Shown: piece after piece, positions 46,657 through 55,863 of the stretch
How the letters are laid out: each line of letters opens with the position of its first letter
Position numbering within the stretch: position 1 is the stretch's first letter
Assembly: GCA_041653635.1 (NCBI GenBank)
Contig: JBAZFC010000001.1
Location: 496,001 to 560,000, forward strand
Reading direction: 5' to 3'
Length of the DNA: 64,000 nucleotides
From: CAIXOA01 sp041653635
GTDB taxonomy: Archaea; Micrarchaeota; Micrarchaeia; Anstonellales; Bilamarchaeaceae
Translations under genes and position numbers: made by a program
The notes under the pieces: generated by a model
Database searches by the model: none
What the model saw: only the letters and a program-made list of their open reading frames with translations
Told to the model about the DNA's origin: nothing

Positions 46657-47199
46657 GTGAGCATTTTTACCGACATTCTTCAGGTTAAAAAGCCGGAGAA
46701 GGACCTCCTGGAATCCCTCCTGGCCTCCTATGAATCCGCAGCGAAAGCAAGGGGATTTGAGGTGCAGAGGGACGGCAGGACTCTCACCATAAAGGGCGAG
46801 CGCATCTCCGCCATTTTAAGGATAGAGTTCGGCGGCAGGCACGATTTCTTTGAAACCATAACCCAGATGAATTCCGCGCCTGCGGAATACAAAATCCTCG
46901 TCGTCAGCTCCAACGCCCGCTCCCTCCCGATGGAGGCGGCTTATACGGTATTGAAGAAGAAATTGCTCGTAAAAGAGAAATGGATGATTATAGACATAGA
47001 AGGAATCAAGCCGCCCATGTACATAAACTGGAGCGGTGCGGTATCCGCGGCACCCGCTTCCCAGCCCTCCGCCCCCCGTTCCTCAGACCAGTATGCAGGA
47101 CGCCCTCCCCGCTACGAATCCAGGCGCGGCAAGGAGCGCGGGCGCCCAAGGAGGAAGATGATTTACGGCGCCCCAAATGAGAGGAAAGAGCAGGATTAG
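46657..47199 (+). CDS. Uncharacterised protein with a basic disordered tail
   Basis: About 180 residues. A GTG at 46657 lies 26 bp from the centre of TATA-like GTTTATAATC (46627-46636); an ATG at 46651 is in frame and possible. Residues 1-125 form an alpha/beta domain (FTDILQVKKPEKDLLESLLA; GERISAILRIEFGGRHDFFE; EKWMIIDIEGIKPPMYINW). The last 55 residues are Ser/Pro then Arg-rich (RPPRYESRRGKERGRPRRKM), typical of nucleic-acid- or ribosome-associated tails. I do not recognise the family. The purB gene follows after 36 bp but has its own promoter. Confidence 0.6.
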   Translation: MSIFTDILQVKKPEKDLLESLLASYESAAKARGFEVQRDGRTLTIKGERISAILRIEFGGRHDFFETITQMNSAPAEYKILVVSSNARSLPMEAAYTVLKKKLLVKEKWMIIDIEGIKPPMYINWSGAVSAAPASQPSAPRSSDQYAGRPPRYESRRGKERGRPRRKMIYGAPNERKEQD

Positions 47200-47235
47200 G
47201 TCGGCTTTTTAATATTCTTCTTTCCATCAATACAT

Positions 47236-48549
47236 ATGGCAATCTCACCCCTAGACTCAAGGTACAGGACCGAAATGAGCACGATTTTTGATGAGGAGAA
47301 CAAGCTCCGCAAATGGATGGATGTAGAAATAGCGCTGGCAAAGGCGCATGCGGAGATGGGCAGGATTCCAAAGGATGCCCCGAAGAAAATAGAAGAGGGA
47401 AGCAAAAAAGTAAAGCTCGCCCGCGTTTTGGAAATTGAGGAGGAAATCCACCACGACCTGATGGCGATGGTCAAAGCCCTCTCGGAGCAGAGCGGGGATG
47501 CCGGCTCTTACGTTCATTTGGGCGCAACCAGTTATGATATAGAGGATACGGCCACTGCCCTCATCTTTCGGGATGCGCTCGCGTTGGAGAAGAAGCGCCT
47601 TCTCGCATTCGCAGACATCCTCAAATCCCTCGCGCTTAAGCACAAAAAAACAGTGTGCATTGGGAGGACGCACGGCCAGCACGCCGTCCCCACCACTTAT
47701 GGGATGAAGTTCGCCCTATATTATACAGAAGTGAAGAGGCACCTCCAAAGAATGGAAGAAGCGGAAAAGCGCATCCTTGTAGGAAAGATGAGCGGCGCCA
47801 CAGGGACAAGGGCAGGCTTCGGAAAGGACGGCGAAAAATTGGAGAAGCGCGTAATGGAGATATTGAAACTCACTCCTGCGCCGGTCTCCAGCCAGGTAAT
47901 CCAGCGCGACAGGCACGCGGAAATAATGGAACTGCTCGCCCTCATCTCCGGCACCTGCGAAAAAATCGCAAAGGAAATCCGCAACCTTAGCCGCCCGGAA
48001 ATCGCAGAGCTCGCCGAGCCCTTTGGAAAAAAACAGGTGGGCTCATCCACGATGCCGCACAAAAGGAATCCGCATAAGTCCGAGAGGGTATGCAGCCTGG
48101 CGAGGCTAGTCCGCGCCAACGTCCAAACCGCTTTGGAAAACATCCCATTGGAACACGAGCGCGACCTCACCAACTCCGCGAACGAGCGTTTCATCTTTCC
48201 CGAATCCTTCATAATTACGGATTATATGCTCGTGCAGTTATCCTCTATTCTTCCGGGCTTGCAGTTCTTCCCGGAAAACATAAGGAAGAATTTGGAACTC
48301 ACAAAAGGCCTCATAATGGCCGAGCGCCTCATGCTCGCCCTCACGGAAAAAGGAGTGGGCAGGCAGGAGGCCCACGAATCCGTGCGCGAGCTCTCCCAGA
48401 AGGCGTTTGCGGAGAAGAAATCCCTCCGTGAAACGCTGGAATCCAGCCCATTGGGCAAGAAATTCGCCAAAAAGGAGCTTGACTCCCTCTTTGACCCCTC
48501 TACGTACGTGGGGGACGCGGAAAAAATAGTGGAGAACGCAGTAAAATAA
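47236..48549 (+). CDS. purB: Adenylosuccinate lyase
   Basis: 437 residues. The fumarase/aspartase superfamily signature GSSTMPHKRNPHKSE is intact, as are the other active-site blocks: GATSYDIEDTA (residues 95-105), GRTHGQHAVPTTYG (the general-acid His region) and the SGATGTRAGFG loop. It catalyses two steps in purine synthesis, SAICAR to AICAR and adenylosuccinate to AMP, each releasing fumarate. TATA-like CTTTTTTAATATTC is centred 26 bp before the ATG, so the mRNA is leaderless. No other pur gene is in the window. Confidence 0.97.
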   Translation: MAISPLDSRYRTEMSTIFDEENKLRKWMDVEIALAKAHAEMGRIPKDAPKKIEEGSKKVKLARVLEIEEEIHHDLMAMVKALSEQSGDAGSYVHLGATSYDIEDTATALIFRDALALEKKRLLAFADILKSLALKHKKTVCIGRTHGQHAVPTTYGMKFALYYTEVKRHLQRMEEAEKRILVGKMSGATGTRAGFGKDGEKLEKRVMEILKLTPAPVSSQVIQRDRHAEIMELLALISGTCEKIAKEIRNLSRPEIAELAEPFGKKQVGSSTMPHKRNPHKSERVCSLARLVRANVQTALENIPLEHERDLTNSANERFIFPESFIITDYMLVQLSSILPGLQFFPENIRKNLELTKGLIMAERLMLALTEKGVGRQEAHESVRELSQKAFAEKKSLRETLESSPLGKKFAKKELDSLFDPSTYVGDAEKIVENAVK

Positions 48550-48613
48550 CTCCCGTCCGCCGTCAATAAGTTTATAAATGATAAACCATTAAACCCACCG
48601 TTGGTGTTTGCCG

Positions 48614-49420
48614 ATGGTCACGGAGAAACAGATAGCTTATGCTTCCGCCGGAATCGGGCTTTTCGGGGCCCTCATGGCGCTTGCGTCCGGGGGAGGGGTC
48701 CTGAGCATAATCGGGGCATTGTTCGCCGGGCTCGGCAGCTTGGCCGCGGTCCTTTTCCTGAAATATGGATACCTCGTAATCCCGATGATAACCCAGCGCA
48801 CCAACACGGTCATCATGACCGACACGGGGTACGAAATCCCTCCTTCTGAAGATGTGATAATCAAGAAGATAGGAAACATGTATTACTCCAGCGCCTTCCT
48901 CGCGATAAGGATTTACGAGTCCGCGACCGAGAAGACAATGGAGCAGAACGTCGCGTTCAACGAGGACTTTGAGCGCGCCATCTCCAACATCAAATATGTC
49001 GCCAAAATCGCCTACATGCTCTACGCCGAGGACGTGGGCGAGGAGAGGAAGAAAATAGAAACCAAGAAAGCGGAGGGCCAGCTGCGCCTCTCCCGCGAAC
49101 GGGAAAAAACAGAACCGGACGTCCTGAAGATAGACAAGTACGAGAGGGAGGTCGCCATGTGGGACTCCCAGCTCGGCAAGCTCACCAAGGGGCTGAGGCC
49201 CATGGGCGTGCTCGCATACGCGATGACCACCGCAAGCGGCGTCACCAAGGAAGCGGCGATGGCCGCGGTGCGCGCACAGGCCAGGGAGCTGAAGGTAACA
49301 ATCTCCAACTCGCTGAACGTGCAGGTGGACCAGCTGCAGGCCGACCAGATGCTCAAGTGCTTTGAATGGGAGAAGGCGATGCCGCCCACGCCCAGGGAAC
49401 TGGACGCGGCGCTCGTGTGA
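48614..49420 (+). CDS. Membrane protein, first gene of the VirB4-like operon
   Basis: 268 residues from the ATG at 48614, which has GGTG 7 nt before it; TATA-like GTTTATAAATG stands at about 48570-48580. Two adjacent hydrophobic segments near the N-terminus (ASAGIGLFGALMALASGGGV and IIGALFAGLGSLAAVLFL) form a hairpin. The rest is cytoplasmic: an alpha/beta part (YYSSAFLAIRIYESATEKTM) and a long charged helix (EERKKIETKKAEGQLRLSRE) that ends in a conserved-looking acidic C-terminus. N-terminal hairpin plus cytoplasmic domain just before a VirB4-type ATPase recalls VirB3/TrbD-like partners, which are fused to or encoded beside VirB4; the comparison is by position and topology only. Confidence 0.7.
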   Translation: MVTEKQIAYASAGIGLFGALMALASGGGVLSIIGALFAGLGSLAAVLFLKYGYLVIPMITQRTNTVIMTDTGYEIPPSEDVIIKKIGNMYYSSAFLAIRIYESATEKTMEQNVAFNEDFERAISNIKYVAKIAYMLYAEDVGEERKKIETKKAEGQLRLSREREKTEPDVLKIDKYEREVAMWDSQLGKLTKGLRPMGVLAYAMTTASGVTKEAAMAAVRAQARELKVTISNSLNVQVDQLQADQMLKCFEWEKAMPPTPRELDAALV

Positions 49421-49439
49421 ATATAGGTAATGTGATACG

Positions 49440-51011
49440 ATGCCACTGGAACTGTCCAAAATCTCCAACCGGGAGCTCGCGAAGAGGAACATCCTAGTCC
49501 ACCCTCCGGAGCCCCCCATGGAGGCGCTGTTCAAGGACCCTGACAACTCCCTTTTCATCGGCCGCACCAAAATCCTCAACATCCCCTTTTACTGGTCGTT
49601 CGCGGACATCGCGAACCCGCACATCGCCGTGGTCGGCATCAGCGGCTCGGGAAAGTCCTACTTCATCAAGACGCTGCTCACACGCGCCTCGTTCGTATGG
49701 AACTCCAACGCCCTCATCATTGACTGGGCCGGGGAATACAAGGACTGGGTCAGGCAAACCGGCGGCCGCGTGATTGCGCTGGGAAAAGGTTCCTACCTCA
49801 ATATCCTGGATTTGGGCGGGATGAAGCCCTACGACCGCATAAAGCAGATAATGCGCACGCTCGCAATCCTCACGGACATAGAGCAGTACCCAGAGCAGAA
49901 GCGCCTCTCCGAGCAGGCGATTGAACAATGCTACGTGAACAACAAATACCGGATGGACACCACCGAGCAGAGGGACGAGCTGGGCAGGGCGCTCACGCCC
50001 CCCACCCTAAAGGACGTGGTGAAGCTTTTGGAGGAAAAATCCTCCCTCGGCACGTATGAATTCCCCGCGGAGCTGGAGAATGCAATCTACCGCCTCCGCG
50101 AATTCGTGAAGCCCGGCGAGGACTTCTTCGCGCAGCATTCCACCGTGAGCCTGGACGAGCTCACCAGTTCCGGCCTCGTCGCGCTGGACCTTTCCGGCCT
50201 CCCGGACGAGCGGTTCCGCGCGCTGGGCGCCCTCGCCGTCCTGCAATTCGTGAAGGAAAAGATGCGCGCGATGGGCTGGGCAAAGGAGAAGGGGCTCCGC
50301 CTGATAATAGTGCTTGATGAGGCGTGGAAAATCGCGAAGGAGGATAACAGCGACGCAGTGATGATTGTGCGCGAAGGAAGGAAGTACAACTTCGGCATAA
50401 TAATCGCCTCCCAGAACCCCACGGACATAAGCGAGGCAATCTTCAGCAACGTGGGCACGACTTTCATACTAAAGGTGAAGTTTGAGAAGTACCTGGACTA
50501 CCTCCAGGGCTCCCTCAACTTCAGCAATTTCATGAGGGAGGAGATATCTCGTTTCGGGGTCGGGCAGTGCGCGGTCAACATGGCTTTTTCCACCGCGGCG
50601 CCGTACCCGTCCACCTTCCTGGTGGACAAGATAGAGGGCGAGGAGCCGGCCAGGGAGCTTTTCCTGGAGCTTGAGGGCGTGCTCACGCAGGAGCAGAAGG
50701 AGGCGATTGATGTGGCAAGGTCAGTTCCGTTCCATAAGGAGGATTTGAAGAGGAGGCTGCTGGAGTTCGGGCTCAGCGAGGACCGCATTGAGGAGGTGGT
50801 GAGGCTGTTTGAGCAGCACAACCGCCACCTTGACGTCGTCTCGTTCATAATAATGCTGGAGCGGTTCGGAATCGCACGCCCAAACATAACCACCTTCATG
50901 AAGGAGATAGGCATAGAGGACACGACCATCATCAACATCTTCACCAAGGCGGACAAAAGAAAAGCGGGCGTGAGCGACGCGGAAATAACGCAGGTTTCAC
51001 TGGAGGGCTGA
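49440..51011 (+). CDS. VirB4/HerA-type P-loop ATPase
   Basis: 523 residues. Walker A is GISGSGKS at 66-73 inside HIAVVGISGSGKSYFIKTLL. The strand ALIIDWAGEYKDW follows. Walker B is LIIVLDEAWK (about 287-296), and the sensor-like block is FGIIIASQNPTDISEAIFSN. This is the VirB4/TraC branch of the HerA-FtsK superfamily, which powers type IV secretion, conjugation and, as CedB, archaeal DNA import. It lacks the long N-terminal domain of bacterial VirB4. The C-terminal 90 residues are helical (LKRRLLEFGLSEDRIEEVVR) and could contact partners. Twenty bases separate it from the membrane protein before it and four from the next gene. Confidence 0.88.
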   Translation: MPLELSKISNRELAKRNILVHPPEPPMEALFKDPDNSLFIGRTKILNIPFYWSFADIANPHIAVVGISGSGKSYFIKTLLTRASFVWNSNALIIDWAGEYKDWVRQTGGRVIALGKGSYLNILDLGGMKPYDRIKQIMRTLAILTDIEQYPEQKRLSEQAIEQCYVNNKYRMDTTEQRDELGRALTPPTLKDVVKLLEEKSSLGTYEFPAELENAIYRLREFVKPGEDFFAQHSTVSLDELTSSGLVALDLSGLPDERFRALGALAVLQFVKEKMRAMGWAKEKGLRLIIVLDEAWKIAKEDNSDAVMIVREGRKYNFGIIIASQNPTDISEAIFSNVGTTFILKVKFEKYLDYLQGSLNFSNFMREEISRFGVGQCAVNMAFSTAAPYPSTFLVDKIEGEEPARELFLELEGVLTQEQKEAIDVARSVPFHKEDLKRRLLEFGLSEDRIEEVVRLFEQHNRHLDVVSFIIMLERFGIARPNITTFMKEIGIEDTTIINIFTKADKRKAGVSDAEITQVSLEG

Positions 51012-51015
51012 GCGC

Positions 51016-51387
51016 ATGGCAAGGGTATGCTGGATATGCGAAAAGGAGGTCCCCGAAGGGACACCCATCAAGAATGACGTCATGATAAGGTTCATCCGCG
51101 AGATGAAGAGGAAGATGGGCATCCTCAAGGGCAACGAGCTCGTCGTCTGCCCGACCCACCTCGCCGCATATTCGGAAAAGAGGAAGAAGTTTGAGCGCAA
51201 CCTCGTCCTCTACGCGACGGCTGCGGTCCTCATCGCGGTGGGTCTCCCGATTTTCCCGCTCCTTGCGGGCGCGGAGTTCAACCCCATCGTGATAGTGTTC
51301 GCGCTGCTGCTCGCAGCCGCGGTGTTCGCGCTTTCGCTCCTGAATTACGTCCCCGCGCTTGACACGGGGAAGAAGGGGGGTGCCTGA
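51016..51387 (+). CDS. Zinc-binding two-helix membrane protein
   Basis: 123 residues. Near the N-terminus CWIC (Cys5, Cys8) and later CPTH (Cys45, His48) would form one zinc site. Between them lies a basic helix (MIRFIREMKRKMGILKGN). Two transmembrane helices follow (LYATAAVLIAVGLPIFPLLA and VIVFALLLAAAVFALSLL), with a short polar C-terminus, so the zinc domain faces the cytoplasm. It lies four bases after the ATPase stop and one base before the next start, so it is surely in the operon. I know no named family. A structural part of the membrane complex is likely from context. Confidence 0.75.
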   Translation: MARVCWICEKEVPEGTPIKNDVMIRFIREMKRKMGILKGNELVVCPTHLAAYSEKRKKFERNLVLYATAAVLIAVGLPIFPLLAGAEFNPIVIVFALLLAAAVFALSLLNYVPALDTGKKGGA

Positions 51388-51388
51388 C

Positions 51389-52111
51389 ATGGCAGAGCCA
51401 GCATCGGCCCCGAAGGTGGACGGCCTCCGCATGGAGGGGAAGATGACCGGAAGGCCGGAGGACATCGCCTCCGCGCTCCGCACCATATCCTTCCTCCGCG
51501 TCGCAAAGGAAAAATCGTCCGTGAGCGCCGCGTACGTTGAGAGCCGCGACATAAACAAGAACCCCTATTCCTTCTCCGTGGTGAGGTTTGACAAGGGCTC
51601 GGTGGAGGTCATCTACACAATCCCGCCGTCCGTCTCCCCCACGCGCAGGAGGATGGACATGCTCCGTTACCTCCTCAACCTTTTCACGCTCGTCGGGGAT
51701 TATTACGAAGTGGACCCGAAGCTCCTGCTCCAGCTTTTGGAGCAGACCGTGAAGGAGATAGAGGACTTCGCCTCCAACGATTACAAGCAGCTCTACTCCA
51801 CCTACGACACCATGAAGAGGGAGGTGGAGACGCTGCGCAGGAACTACGCGCTCCTGAAGAAGCAGGTGGGCACCCTCAACAGGGAGAACTACGACATGAA
51901 GAACGAGAACGACGAGCTCAGGCTCAACATGGAGAAACTGCAGGGCATGTCGGACGGCGCCCTCAAGTCCAAGATCCAGGAGTGGGTGGTGGACCACAGC
52001 GGAGACATGAACATATCCGAGTTTTCCCGCTTCCACCGCGTGCCCGATGCCCGTGTGGAGCAGCTCCTTGACGAGATGGTGAAGGAAGGATTCCTGGAAC
52101 TGGTGCAGTGA
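51389..52111 (+). CDS. Coiled-coil and winged-helix protein of the VirB4-like operon
   Basis: 240 residues from the ATG at 51389 (GGGGGGTG upstream). The N-terminal 110 residues are alpha/beta (ASALRTISFLRVAKEKSSVS; FSVVRFDKGSVEVIYTIPP). A coiled coil spans about 125-190 (TYDTMKREVETLRRNYALLK, then KQVGTLNRENYDMKNENDEL). The last 45 residues look like a winged helix (LKSKIQEWVVDHSGDMNISE, then FSRFHRVPDARVEQLLDEMV). No transmembrane segment. It may be a cytoplasmic adaptor that links DNA or substrate to the membrane machine, or a regulator. The stop overlaps the next start as TGATG. Not a family I recognise. Confidence 0.7.
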   Translation: MAEPASAPKVDGLRMEGKMTGRPEDIASALRTISFLRVAKEKSSVSAAYVESRDINKNPYSFSVVRFDKGSVEVIYTIPPSVSPTRRRMDMLRYLLNLFTLVGDYYEVDPKLLLQLLEQTVKEIEDFASNDYKQLYSTYDTMKREVETLRRNYALLKKQVGTLNRENYDMKNENDELRLNMEKLQGMSDGALKSKIQEWVVDHSGDMNISEFSRFHRVPDARVEQLLDEMVKEGFLELVQ

Positions 52112-54657
52112 TGGATGCGGAGCCCGACCCCGGCGGCCGTTACAGGCTTTCTCTGAAGAAGCGCTACACCTTTGAGCGCAAGTATAGGAAAAAGGAGAAG
52201 CCGATAGGCGAGCAGATGAAGGAGAAGTTGCTCGCCGCGCTCGGGAAGAAGCCGCCCGCGCCCGCCGCGCCCGTGAAGCGTCCCGGGATGCCCGCCGAAG
52301 AGGAGAAGAAGGAGGCGAAGCCCCTCTTCCAGGTGCAGGGGAAGGCGCTCTTCCGCATGGGCGGCATCATAGGCCTCGTCATACTTTTGGGCATAGTCGC
52401 ATTGCTGTTCGCGCAGACCGTTTCCATGCCGGAGCAGAGGTGGACCACCGACATCCAGGAGGCCTCGCTTTCCGCCCGCGTCGTGGATTCAGACATAATA
52501 ACCATGAGCGACGCCGAAAACCTGCGCTACCCATACCGCACCGCATATTCCGTAGTGGAGATGGAATCCACCGGCCTCAGGAACATCACAATCAACGCGG
52601 AGGCATACAATTCCCCCGTCCCCAATGCAGTCTTCGTCCTCCGCAGCGGCCGCGTGCAGGCCGAAACATACCCCATTTTCCTCTCGTCCCTCACTTCCAC
52701 CCTCTCAGAATACGGGGTGGGCGTCAATGAGGTGTCCATGGGCGAGCTGGACGAACTGGGCAGCGGCTCGTTCCTCCTTGTCCCCAGCGGCTACATGCCC
52801 GAGGGGCTCCTCGCCGGGGACAATCCCCTCATGTACCGGCTCATGGACAGGGGCGTCATAATACTCTATGTCGGGCAGGATTTCTCCCGCATGCTCTCAG
52901 AGGACGGCGTCGTGGTGCCTGCGCCCCAGCCGCCCTCCCAATCCCGGTTCAGGATGGCCTTTGATGCGACCCCCGTCTCCTCCGAGAGCCCATTCAGGCT
53001 CAGGAACGGGCTTTATACCGCATCCGGGCTGGAAAGCTCGTACAAATTCGGCGGCTCCTACAGCGTGGCCGCATACAAGTCCGGCTTCATAATCTTCGCG
53101 CCCCAGACCCTTGACGGCGGCTGGGCCTCGGCCGCGGATGCCGCATCCGACATGTCCACAATCTTCCTGCGCACCTCCTGGCTCACGCCAAAGGCGCAGG
53201 CCTCCATGTCCGCGCCGCTTTCCGGCAACGACACAGCCGAGATATTCACCTCCCGCTTTGAGGGCGATTCCGCCTACGTGAAGGTCTATGGCCACGATGA
53301 AAACCTCAGCGTCGGCTTCTACGACGCCTTCCGCGCGGTGAAGGGCACGAGGGGCGAGATATACATGCGCGGCTACAGCATAATGCCCGGGAGCGTCGCG
53401 CCCTCCAGCACCGACATCTTCCTCAGCCTCCGCGAGAGCGCGGGCGGCGAGAAATTCATCTTCATCTCCATCACGAACATTTCCGGAGAGGTGGACCGCT
53501 TCAGCGCCGGCGGCTCAAGGTCCAGCCTGAATTCGGACCTCACAATCCTGCACGAGTTCGTCCTCCAGCCCGGGGATTACATCCTAAGCGCCGTGGACCA
53601 GGAGGGCAACGCATACGCGCGCTCATACCTGCGCGTGAAGCGCCCTGCGGTAACCCCTGCTTCCATCAACACGGTCTCCGACATCTACATTTTCACGGTG
53701 ACCGGCGACGGCAGCCCGATGGTCGTCCCATCCATAAACGTAAAGGTGGACGGCGGCCAGTTCGGCAGCTACGAGGCGCGGGACAGCAGCTCCATAACCA
53801 TAAACCCGAAGCAGGCGGGCTACGGCCCGCTCCCGGACGGGAGGAATTATTTCAATTTCACAATCGGCAGTTTCCGCCCCGCATACTACATAGACAAGGT
53901 CTCGCCCACGCCCTTCTTCCTGCAGCCGCAGATACTCGGCGCGGCCGCGCTGGCGCTCCTCATCCTCGGCTTCGGCATATTCTTCAGGGCCGGGGAGGCG
54001 CCCATCCTCAAGCTGGACATACCGGATTTCCCGCCCCAGAGCACGGAGAAGGTCTCCCTAAGCAAGGACACCCTCCTCGGCCTTTTTGAAAAGGTGAACC
54101 AGAAATACAAGTGGAAGAACACCCCCCTCAAGCTGGCGGAGGTGAAGGGCGCGTTCAAGGACATCACCCAGAGCGGCAGGCCCCTCTTCATAAGCGACTA
54201 CAACCTTGAATACCCCCTTGACCAGATGGTGGGCCTCGGCCTCATCAAGAAGGAGGCGGGCTACTACTCAAAGGCGTCCTGGGAGCAGGAGGCGGGGATT
54301 AGCGCAAAGATGCTCTCCATGTTCCGCAGCCTGCGCGACATCTGCATAAACGAGGCAATACCCTTCACGCAGCCGGGCTCAAGCAAGGAGTACGACTCCA
54401 AGATAACCATCCTAGGGCAGGACATGTTCGTGCATTTCTACGACGGCCCGCAGGTGGTCGGCAGGGTGCTCGGCGCCCTCCACAACGGATTGAACATCAT
54501 ACTCGCGGAGGATGACGGCGAAGTGGAGGAGCTGAACGAATTCATCTCCTCGGGCCTGGATGCGGCGACGCGCCTCAAGCTGGAAATTGAATCCGGCTCG
54601 GTGCAGGTGAGGACGCTCGGCAGCCTGCAGCAGCTGATAAAGGACATGAAAGTGTAG
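52111..54657 (+). CDS. Large bitopic protein, last gene of the VirB4-like operon
   Basis: 848 residues from the ATG at 52111 (a GTG at 52108 is also in frame). A basic cytoplasmic N-terminus with a Pro/Ala linker leads to helix 1 (GGIIGLVILLGIVALLFA, 84-101). About 500 extracytoplasmic residues follow, mostly beta (YSVVEMESTGLRNITINAEA; GFIIFAPQTLDGGWASAADA), then helix 2 (ILGAAALALLILGFGIFF, about 608-625). A cytoplasmic C-terminal domain of some 220 residues closes the protein, with an alpha/beta segment near DSKITILGQDMFVHFYDGP. A large external domain held by two helices would suit the outer part of an envelope-spanning machine below the S-layer. The family is not recognised. Confidence 0.75.
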   Translation: MDAEPDPGGRYRLSLKKRYTFERKYRKKEKPIGEQMKEKLLAALGKKPPAPAAPVKRPGMPAEEEKKEAKPLFQVQGKALFRMGGIIGLVILLGIVALLFAQTVSMPEQRWTTDIQEASLSARVVDSDIITMSDAENLRYPYRTAYSVVEMESTGLRNITINAEAYNSPVPNAVFVLRSGRVQAETYPIFLSSLTSTLSEYGVGVNEVSMGELDELGSGSFLLVPSGYMPEGLLAGDNPLMYRLMDRGVIILYVGQDFSRMLSEDGVVVPAPQPPSQSRFRMAFDATPVSSESPFRLRNGLYTASGLESSYKFGGSYSVAAYKSGFIIFAPQTLDGGWASAADAASDMSTIFLRTSWLTPKAQASMSAPLSGNDTAEIFTSRFEGDSAYVKVYGHDENLSVGFYDAFRAVKGTRGEIYMRGYSIMPGSVAPSSTDIFLSLRESAGGEKFIFISITNISGEVDRFSAGGSRSSLNSDLTILHEFVLQPGDYILSAVDQEGNAYARSYLRVKRPAVTPASINTVSDIYIFTVTGDGSPMVVPSINVKVDGGQFGSYEARDSSSITINPKQAGYGPLPDGRNYFNFTIGSFRPAYYIDKVSPTPFFLQPQILGAAALALLILGFGIFFRAGEAPILKLDIPDFPPQSTEKVSLSKDTLLGLFEKVNQKYKWKNTPLKLAEVKGAFKDITQSGRPLFISDYNLEYPLDQMVGLGLIKKEAGYYSKASWEQEAGISAKMLSMFRSLRDICINEAIPFTQPGSSKEYDSKITILGQDMFVHFYDGPQVVGRVLGALHNGLNIILAEDDGEVEELNEFISSGLDAATRLKLEIESGSVQVRTLGSLQQLIKDMKV

Positions 54658-54670
54658 ATGGTATAATCAG

Positions 54671-55861
54671 CTATTTCTTTTCCTTCCCATTCTTCCCGTT
54701 TTTTGCGGCGTTCGCCTTGCTGTTGTTCGCCTCCACTTTCATCTTATACAATTCCTCCAGCTTCCCGACAGTTATCTCCTTATCATACTTCCGTGCCGCT
54801 TCCCTCGCCGCCTTGCCCATTTCCTCCTTCCGTTCCATCGCAAGCAGCACCTTCTCCCTGAAATCCACCGGCTCTGCGAATGTATATCCCGTTTTCCCCT
54901 CTTCTATGAGCTCCGCGGAGGCGGATTTCGTTGGCACGACCGCCGGAGTGCCCGAAGCCATCGCCTCCAGCACCACCAGCCCCTGGGTGTCAAATTTGGA
55001 CGGGAATGCGAAGACGTCCGCCGCCGCATAATACTCCGGCAGCTCCTTCCTGTCCACGAACCCCGCGAATATGAAATAGTCCCCCAATCCCTTTGCCTGC
55101 ACCCTTCCCTTGTAGTACTCCTCCGCAGGCCCCTTGCCCACCAGCACGAACTTCGCGTTCGGCTGCTTGTTGATGATGGACTGCGCCTCGTCTATGAGCA
55201 GGTCAAGGTTCTTCTCCATCACCATCCTCCCGGCATGCAGTATGACCTTCTTCTTGCCCAGCCCGTGCTTTTTCCTCACCGCCTCCCCGTCCGCCTTTGC
55301 GAACGCCTTTGAATCTATCCCGGAGGGCAGCACCGTCACGTTCCCTATCCCGTGCGCCTTGAGTATGTCCGCGGTGTATCCGCTGGGCGCGAGCACCGGG
55401 TCAAAGGACGCATAATACCATTTCAGGTATTTCCAGGCGACATCCTCAAGGAATTTCTGCATCCCCTCGTTCTTTGTGAGATAATGCGTCGCTTCCGGCG
55501 CCATCGTATGGAACGAGGCGATGGCCGGAACCTTCAGCTTCTGCGCGCACTGTATCGCCGCCAGTCCCGTGGTCGCAATCCCGTGCGAATGTATGAGGTC
55601 AGGATTGATTTCCTTTGCCAATTTTACCGCGGATAAGAACGGGAATAATGAGATTCTATAATCCGGATAAGGCTTGAAGGACGCGGAAGTGAAATAATAG
55701 ACCCTCTTGTCCTTGTTCTCCGCCTTGTCCCTCTTGCTCCCGGGGCTGAATATGTACACCTCGTGCCCCCTCTTTTCCAATTCCGCCCTGTATGCGAGAA
55801 GGCAGGTCACCACCCCGTCCACGTTCGGGAGGTACGTGTCAGTAAAATATGCTATTTTCAT
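54671..55861 (-). CDS. GT4-family glycosyltransferase
   Basis: 396 residues. GT-B fold with the N-terminal start MKIAYFTDTYLPNVDGVVTC, typical of PimB/MgtA-like mannosyl- or glucosyltransferases. The C-terminal nucleotide-sugar site is complete: ILHAGRMVMEKNLDLLIDEA, then FAFPSKFDTQGLVVLEAMAS carrying the E-x7-E-like acidic residues. The C-terminal 20 residues are Asn/Lys-rich. It probably adds a sugar to a membrane lipid such as diacylglycerol-like or polyprenyl carriers, or to a surface glycan. It begins two bases after the stop of prs, so it shares that transcript. Confidence 0.9.
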   Translation of the reverse strand: MKIAYFTDTYLPNVDGVVTCLLAYRAELEKRGHEVYIFSPGSKRDKAENKDKRVYYFTSASFKPYPDYRISLFPFLSAVKLAKEINPDLIHSHGIATTGLAAIQCAQKLKVPAIASFHTMAPEATHYLTKNEGMQKFLEDVAWKYLKWYYASFDPVLAPSGYTADILKAHGIGNVTVLPSGIDSKAFAKADGEAVRKKHGLGKKKVILHAGRMVMEKNLDLLIDEAQSIINKQPNAKFVLVGKGPAEEYYKGRVQAKGLGDYFIFAGFVDRKELPEYYAAADVFAFPSKFDTQGLVVLEAMASGTPAVVPTKSASAELIEEGKTGYTFAEPVDFREKVLLAMERKEEMGKAAREAARKYDKEITVGKLEELYKMKVEANNSKANAAKNGKNGKEKK

Positions 55862-55863
55862 GC

